A DNA stretch of 64,000 bases from positions 12,170,001 through 12,234,000 of the forward strand of contig OX327712.1 in assembly GCA_946807835.1 (NCBI GenBank), read 5' to 3'. A program made the position numbers and the translations under genes. Below the pieces are notes generated by a model that had not been told where the DNA came from, searched no databases, and saw nothing but the letters and a program-made list of their open reading frames with translations. This document shows, piece by piece, positions 56,919 through 64,000 of the stretch. The DNA is from Ailanthus altissimus (Eukaryota > Streptophyta > Magnoliopsida > Sapindales > Simaroubaceae). Every line of letters starts with the position of its first letter. Position 1 is the first letter of the stretch.

Positions 56919-58482
56919 TGATGAACACATGAAAATGCATATTTGTTAAGAGATTCAGTCACCATTTAATGTCACTAATTTTAGTATTTTCTATATTTTT
57001 AGCTTGAAATAAAGTGTTCTCCTTAAATTGTGATTAACGAATGTTATTTGGACAGGTTTAGGTTAAATGGACATAACTCTTAATGTAGAAATCAAATTGC
57101 AGACATTCTTGAACCTGGTATAACATGACTCAATCTTACACAAATTTGAAGAATAGTGGAAAAGCCAAATCCAACATGTTATGGGCCAAAAATGGAGATA
57201 CATTAGAATCGGGCTACAACTTCTGCCCAGCTTGACCCAACTCACGTATTTGGACCGTATCTCACAAAATACATACTTAATTGGTATAATTCTTGAAGCT
57301 ATGAAATGTTGACTTAACTATCAACAACTCGTATGTTGATGGTAAAGTCCAAGTCAGCCGTTATCATGGACCAAATTGCATTGCAAGTGGGTAAAATAGT
57401 TGTTGGCCGAAATCTGATGTGTCTTTGGAATTTTGCTCATATCTCATTGGACACTCATCCAATTTGCATGAAATTAGTGCTTATGGAAAGAAGAGACAAA
57501 ATTATACAACTTTCATGTCAGTTGTAGAATCTAAATCGATTATTTACATTATTAGAAATGTGTTGCAAGTGGATAAACGAGTTATTGTCTTAAAATTATT
57601 GAAGATTGATGTCATCCATGACATATGTCCATTCATTGCCTATATAAGGAGACTCTTAGGACGTTTTTAATATGAGATAATTCTCTCTTCTTTTCTTCTC
57701 ATTAACATGTATTGTAATTTAGGCTAGAGTTTTTGGCAAGGCTAAGAGATGAACTTTTATATGTAGTAAATCTACTTCTATACTTTGATTAGTTACAAAG
57801 AGCTACAAATGTTTGTAAGTTTGGTTTTGATTAAAATCTTATCTATTCTATTTTCTATAATCCAGAGATTATAATTCTCATGTCTCATATAAGTTCAGTC
57901 ATGCTTTTCTTATGTGATTCTTGGTGAACTATAATTGTTACTGGTGACATTGTTTTATATGTTAATCTTTTGCTGCAATATTGTCAAATTGATTTATTGT
58001 CGATCTTGGATAACATATAAGGGCAATAAATGTTTAATATTCAAGTTGATCTTTTACTGTAATATTGTCAAAGTGATATATTGTCGATCTTAGATAACTT
58101 GTATAAATGAATATGATGTATGTTAATGCTTGCAAAGAGTTTAATTACGTCAAATACATGTGTTATTAAATGTGCTATATTTTCCTATCTTTTGATTGAT
58201 TGTTTGGGATGTGAAACTTTCAATTGAGTTATAAGCATTGAATCAAAGTGTAGAGTAGATTTATAAAGCATAATTGTGATTCTCGGAGCCTTGTTTGAAT
58301 TATCATAAAACATTTCCTTCAAATCATAGACAATCCTATCTCATCCACTTAAATCAAATAATTTTATCCTTTGCTACTGCTTTAATATTTTATTTCATCA
58401 ACCTATTTTGCCAAGAGCTTCCTCGTGGGATCGACACCTTAATCTATACTGTGATAGCTGCGTTATATTTTGAGCGTAAACA
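56919..58482 (+). repeat. 3' LTR of Athila element B
   Basis: TGATGAACACATG to GAGCGTAAACA, 1564 bases, very similar to 44857-46421; followed by the target duplication AAAGA. Confidence 0.92.
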
Positions 58483-58487
58483 AAAGA

Positions 58488-61136
58488 TCCTGAAAGTTTT
58501 ACTATACCATGCATAATTGGCCAGAAATTCTTCGAGATAACACTATGTTATTTAGGTGTTAGCATCAACTTAATGCCACTATCCATTTACAAAAAGCTTA
58601 GTTTAGGAGAGGGCAAACCTATTAATGTCACCTTAAAATTGGCTGACTATTCACTCACTTATCGAAAGAGTATTATTAAAGATGTTTTGATAAAGGTTGA
58701 TCTTATCAATGAACTTTATAGTGTTAGGTATAGAGGAGGATTGTAAAGTACCCATCATACTAGGAAGACCATTTTTAGCCATAAGAAAAACCCTTATTAA
58801 TGTTCAAAATAGGGAATTAACAATGAGGGTGCAAAATGAGGAAGTAACATTCAATGTTTTTAAAGCTATGAAAAGGGCCAAATGACGAAGAGGAATGTAT
58901 AAGCATTGATGTTATTGATAGAGAAATGCAAGAGAGTTTCAACAAGAATAACATTCAAGATTATCTCAAAGATGCTATAGTAAATGGTGACAAGGTAGAG
59001 ATGAGTGAAGCTCAATAGTACTTACAAGTCTTAAGCCTATCTCCAAGATATGACAGATTCAAGATTAGATTTGAACCTTTAGACAGGCCTGAGGGCTTAC
59101 AAGCTCACATTAAATCTTCCATTGAAGAACCTCCCAAGCTAGAGTTTAAACTTTTACCAAGTCACATGAGGTATGCATTCAATGGAAAGTCTTTTACATT
59201 ACCAGTCATAGTTTCTGTATAACATGATGAGTTCCAAGAAGAAAAGCTTTTAAGAGTGTTGAGACATCATAAGTAAGCAATAGAATGGAGAATTACTGAC
59301 ATCAAGGGAATTAGTCCTTCATTTTACATGCATAAAATTCTATTAGAGGAAGGCGGTTGAATCCAATAATAAAAGATGTAGTGAAGAAGGAAATCATTAA
59401 GTGGTTAGATACTATAATTATTTACCCTATTTCTAATAGCTCATGGGTAAATCTGGTGCAATGTCTACCAAAAAATAGAGGAATCACTATAGTGGCAAAT
59501 GAAAATAATGATTTAATCCCTACTAGGACTATCATTAGTTGGAGGATATGCATGGACTACTAAAAAGCTGAATAAAGCCACCAACAAAGACCATTTTCTT
59601 TTACCCTTCATTGATCAAATACTGAATATACCAGCCAAACATGAGTATTATTATTTCTTGGATGGATACTCCAGCTATAATCAGATCATAATTGCTCTAG
59701 AGGATCAATAAAAGACCACGTTTACATGCTTATATAGTACATTTGCATTTTAGAGGATGCCATTTGGCCTATGCAATGCTCTAGCCACTTTTTAGCATTT
59801 TATGATGGCCATATTTTTATATAGTATTGAGTATTTCATGGATGTATTTATCGATGAAATTTTTTATTTTTGGCGATTTATTTGACCTATACCTTGATAA
59901 TCTAGCATTTCCACTCAAAAGATGTAAAGATAACAATTTAGTGTTTAACTGAGAGAACTAACATTTTATGGTCAAAGAACGCATAGTTTTAGGCTATAAA
60001 ATTTATTCTCACAGCATTGACATTTATAGAGCAAAACTAAAAATCATTAAAAAGTTGCCTACATTAACTAATATCAAAGAAGTGTGGAGTTTCCTTAGAT
60101 ATACTAGTTTTATAGATGATTTATAAAGATTTTTTCAAGATCTCTAAACCCTTATACAACTTACTAGAGAAGACGGTGCAATTTCATTTTGATGACGTAT
60201 ATCTTGATGCTTTTGAAACTTTGAAGAAGACATTCACCACCATGACTCTTATCATCCCCTATCATCATAACAATAGATTAGAGATTAACCTTTGAGGTAA
60301 TATGTGATGCAAGTGATACAACTATGGATACTGTACTAGGACAATGCTGAGAGAAAGTTTTCACACTATATACTATGCAAAAAATACTCTCAATAATGAA
60401 CAGTCCAATAACAACCACAGAAAATGAGCTTCTTGTAGTAGTCTTTGCCTTTAACAAGTTCTATGCTTATTGTAAGGGAGTCAAGGTCACAGTTTTTATA
60501 GATCACTCAGCAATCAAGTACCTCATCAACAAGAAAGATGCAAAGCCTAAACTTATTCAATGGAGTTTATTATTGTAAGAGTTTGATCTTGAGATAGAAA
60601 ATAAAAAATGAGTTGAGAATCAAGTTACTAACTATCTATCTCTTTTGGAAGCACCAAATCAACACCAAGTGAAGATCTAAATCAATGAGACATTTTCAAA
60701 TGAAAAACTCCTTGAAATTAAACATCATGAGATCCCTTGGTACGTTGATATTGTCAATTATTTAGTTTCAGGACTAACACCTTTTAATTTGACTTTTCAG
60801 CAAAAAAAGAAGGTCCTCTACAACACAAGATTCTACTTCTAGGATGAGCCATTCCTTTTTAGAATATGTGCATACCAAAACCTTTAAAGATTTATCCCAA
60901 AAGAGAAGATAAACAACATCTTTCAAAATTGTCATGCGTCTAGTAATAGTGAGCATTTTATAGGCGATAAAACAATAGCCAAAGTCATTCAATCCAGTTT
61001 TTATTGGCCCATATTACTTAAAGATGCATATTCTTTTATTGTAGGTTATGATTGATGTCAAAGGATGTGAAACATCTCCAAAAGACAAAAAATGCCATAG
61101 TAGAACATTCTAGAAGTAGAAATACTTTACGTATAG
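58488..61136 (+). pseudogene. Element C protease, reverse transcriptase, RNase H and integrase N-terminus
   Basis: Directly after the AAAGA duplication the frame resumes (DPESFTIPCIIGQKFFEITL). The protease site reads YLGVSINLMPLSIY, where D-x-G-A-S has become YLGVS. VPIILGRPFLAIRKTLINVQ follows. RT starts at about 59350 (NPIIKDVVKKEIIKWLD) and is full of stops. RNase H is visible at 60375-60578 (TTTENELLVVVFAFNKF; VTVFIDHSAIKYLINKKDAK). The integrase zinc segment ends near 61075 (FYWPILLKDAYSFIVGYD). It is cut after NILEVEILYV by the solo LTR at 61137. Confidence 0.8.
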
Positions 61137-63890
61137 TGTAATATCCAATCCTTATTAGTAGTATTGTCACGTCGATTTTGGTATAGAGCAATAAAGACAC
61201 CGTAGGGTTATCCGATTTTAACTCTATTAGAAATATTTTTTTTATAGTGCGCGTGAGAGATATTAACCCTAATTCGGTCGGAGCGTCGGACAATGCTAGA
61301 ATATTTTTGGAATTTTTCTCAATTGGCTTGGAAAAGGAAATTTTAATTTACTACATGAATTTCCATTTAAGGGTTATGTATGGAACAAGCCTTTGTTGAG
61401 AAACATAATCCATATATTAGAGAATTGACCAATTAGAGACAATTTCATGGATTGCCAAGTTAGAAATTCTAGTTAGTTCCTTTGACTATTCTAACTAGAT
61501 AGTTACAAAAAAACCAATTACATACTTAGTTTCCAACCAATGGCAAATTATAAATTTAGAGTAAGTTGAGGGGCAAATTGATCAATTGAGGGAGCACTAT
61601 ATATTTAGTAGAAGTGTGTAGAAATTTCAAGAGAGGAAAAACAAACACTTATAGTAAAAGAGAGCAAAATTTGTGTAAAAGAAAAGGGGGCTACTACAGT
61701 GACATTTCAAGTTTTTTTCACGATTTTTCATGTTTATTCAAGCTATAAGAAGGTCAAGTATAAGTTCCTAAGTTCAATTGAAGCCTCCATTAGTGAAAAT
61801 CCAAGAAAAAGAGGTAAGAAAAGTATTATTTTATGAGATTGATATGTGAACTTTCAATATTGCTTTAATTGATGTTCTTGCGTGTATTCTTGGTTTAGAT
61901 TAAGTTGAATTCTAGTGTGGAGCTTGAAGAAGTCATCAAATTAAAGAAATTGGCAAGGTAAGAATTAGGGTTTTGGATGATTTAGATGTAGAGACTTCAA
62001 TTGATTGTAATTAGGGCATTAGAATGAAATTGACTTGATTTTGATGCAATTGGAACAAGAAATTGAGAAAAGAAATGTGTTGGAACATGGAGTGAAATTC
62101 TGCCACTTTAGGGAAGTTAGGGATTGAGTTGTGTTTTTGTTGAATTGTGATGTATAAATGGTGCCTTTTGTAAATTAAATGTATATGGTTGATGAAAAAA
62201 AAAATTAAGAAAATGGGACATAATTGTCCATTTTGAAAAGGTAAAGGGTAATTATATCCAACCGAAGTTATAGGGTCTTAAGAAATTTTCAGGGCATCGG
62301 ATAGTGAATTAGATACGATTGAATGGCTCTGTAAATGAAAATTGAAAAGTAATATCCATCCGGGCTTTGTATGCCGATTAGGGCGTTTATTAGTTAAATG
62401 AGATTCTAGCATTCTATTTAGTTCTAAATGTCATTTATGGCATTTAGGTGAAGAAAACCGAGACCGGTAACGAGAGCAGAAATCCGGAGCAAAATTGAGC
62501 TCGGAGCGGTTGTGAGTGAAAATCTGTTATTTCTTTTATCTTTCGTTTATAATGTTTCCACATAATGAAAATGTATGTTTTATATGCTTTTAATGCACAA
62601 ACATGAGTTATGATCTTGATATATATCCATATATATGCTTTTACATGTTCGGTCCAAGAAATAGGTTTAACTTTTCTGCATTCATTTCAAAGGCCATTGG
62701 TACCCTCAGATTATAGTGGTGGTGATTGTATTAGACTTGACCGGTATATCCTGTACACATGGGCAAGTTATGGGGCTGTGTCACTAACTCCAGGAAGTCG
62801 GGATGTCGAGTCATGTGAGTCACTCTGTATGTACGGGGTATTATCTCGCTATATGTATGCGATGTAGGATTCTGCTGCATAGCCAGTAAGATGTCTTGTG
62901 ATGTCACTATGGGTGTTGCTAATTGAGGTGCCCTGTGACCTACTCACATGTGCAGTGCTAGTTGAGTCGCTGCATGATTATAGAGCTTTAGGGTTACCAT
63001 TGGTACAATTTAAAAAGAAAATGGCTAAGCAAGGACTTTACTAGTTTTCGATCTACCGATAGCATTTTATGCATTTATATGCACATATTAGTTATTATGT
63101 GGTACATATTTTAGATATTATTTTTCAAAGATGTAAATAAAATCCACTCAGCAAGATTTCATCGGCATATGATGTTAGAAACCGCTTTACAGCTTTATAT
63201 CAATTTTAGAAGCATGATTTATGCATGTATTTTAGAATTTACTATCTATGCATAAGGTTATTTTATTTGAAATTTTAAATGCACTCACTGAGCTCCTTTA
63301 GCTCACTCGTTTTGTATTTTATATTTTCTAAACCCCCTTTCCAGGTGCACGTCTCAATACGCAAGCTGTTGATTAGTAGACCAAATCTAAAGTTCATTTT
63401 TGTAAATGTAAAAGTGCTAAATAGTACACTTTTTGCTTTATGTATAGTAGTTATAGGCATGTGTATTTGTATGTATGTTTAGAATCAACAAGAAGAGATT
63501 TCGATATTATGATGATCGTTTTTACTTTTTATGAGTATGCTCATTTTATGATTTAAATGAAATTATTGAGTTGAGTGGATTGATTTTAGAAAGGACCGGA
63601 GGTCCTATTTCGCAATATTGAGAAGTGGTTTGGAAATAAAAGTGTAATTCTTTGCAAGTTTTGTACTGAATTTTCAGAAAAATAAGAAAACCTCTGCCCA
63701 TTTTTAAAAAACAATTAAGATGTCATTTTCATGTATATGCCAAGATTTTCTCAATAATAGTAAGAACTAAAAAAGGGTTTCACTCATGAAATTTCTTAAC
63801 TTACCCAGTTAAATTCTAAGGAACTTCCGTCGAGGTGCCCGGCAGAGTCGCTGGGGCCTACAGTAGAGGGTTTTAGGGCGAGTCCTATCA
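61137..63890 (+). mobile_element. Solo LTR, 2.75 kb (family T, copy 2)
   Basis: TGTAATATCC ... GAGTCCTATCA with a perfect 5-base target duplication TATAG at 61132-61136 and 63891-63895. It is the inverted counterpart of 25458-28176. There is no coding potential. The TG...CA ends, duplication and lack of internal genes define a solo LTR left by LTR-LTR recombination. Confidence 0.92.
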
Positions 63891-64000
63891 TATAGGGCAT
63901 AAATTTCATAGGACTATATCCACCATCTCACAACAATAAGTATATCCTTGTAGTAGTGCACTATATTTTGAAAGTAGGTAGAGGCAGTAGCGTTACTAAT
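63891..64000 (+). pseudogene. Element C integrase core, continuing past the window
   Basis: After the target duplication the integrase continues: a stop in place of Trp, then GINFIGLYPPSHNNKYILVV and VHYILKV, the block around the first catalytic Asp (here Asn, GIN for GID). It is truncated by the end of the window. Confidence 0.75.

Larger units (their letters stand above)
44857..58482 (+). mobile_element. Athila-type element B, nearly full length, carrying a captured LOG gene
   Basis: 13,626 bases including a 1416-base solo LTR inserted in it. LTRs are 44857-46421 and 56919-58482. The perfect target duplication AAAGA lies at 44852-44856 and 58483-58487. The order is LTR, Asp-type primer site, T-rich leader, gag-protease, RT-RNase H-integrase, Cys-rich ORF, LOG ORF, polypurine tract, LTR. 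The LTRs differ by only about 2% in the first 200 bases (by eye), so it is younger than A. It has a few stops and frameshifts and is probably not autonomous now. Confidence 0.92.
44546..64000 (+). mobile_element. Athila-like gypsy element C, interrupted twice and running off the window
   Basis: Three separated pieces form one gag-pol: 44546-44856, 58488-61136 and 63891-64000. Removing element B plus one AAAGA, and the solo LTR plus one TATAG, rejoins the frame at both points. Its protein is related to, but clearly distinct from, that of A and B. The 3' part lies beyond the window. Confidence 0.8.

Overview
The window is nuclear DNA of a flowering plant, almost certainly a eudicot. It is AT-rich, has germin-like protein genes with one short GT-AG intron, and most of it is layered plant retrotransposons (L1 LINE, Ty1/copia, and Ty3/gypsy of the Reina, Tat and Athila types). 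The species cannot be named from the sequence. Only two genes look like intact host genes: tandem germin-like protein (GLP) genes at 605-1462 and 9020-9961, both on the + strand.

Layout. 1-10100: two GLP genes with duplicated promoters, separated by a 5'-truncated LINE (about 1920-3650), an unidentified coding-like fragment on the - strand (5115-5600) and an internally deleted copia element (5733-8626). 10100-13048: decayed fragments, including an ABCG-transporter ATP-binding piece (10857-11090) and a copia integrase piece on the - strand. 13049-17925: a degenerate Reina-type chromovirus. 17926-21627: non-coding repeat followed by the 3' end and LTR of an Athila-like element. About 21628-43830: a - strand Tat-type gypsy element. 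Its 3' portion carries a + strand antisense ORF with a Transposase_28-like domain and a minisatellite with a four-unit higher-order pattern. It has been invaded by a 2.7-kb solo LTR, another LTR, and Athila element A (32038-41776). About 44546-64000: a third gypsy element (C, + strand), invaded by Athila element B (44857-58482, itself holding a solo LTR at 48859-50274) and by another 2.7-kb solo LTR (61137-63890). Several insertion sites can be closed by eye: removing the insert plus one target-site duplication rejoins the interrupted reading frame.

The most interesting content is in Athila elements A and B. Between the pol region and the 3' LTR, both carry an intronless copy of a LONELY GUY (LOG) cytokinin-activating phosphoribohydrolase gene, plus an unidentified Cys-rich ORF of about 182 codons. 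The same arrangement in two independently inserted elements means the LOG sequence was captured by an ancestor and then mobilised. Both LOG copies now have in-frame stops, but most of each frame and the PGGxGTxxE motif survive.

Positions are read by eye. Boundaries given with LTR ends and target duplications are exact to a few bases; boundaries of decayed fragments are approximate.
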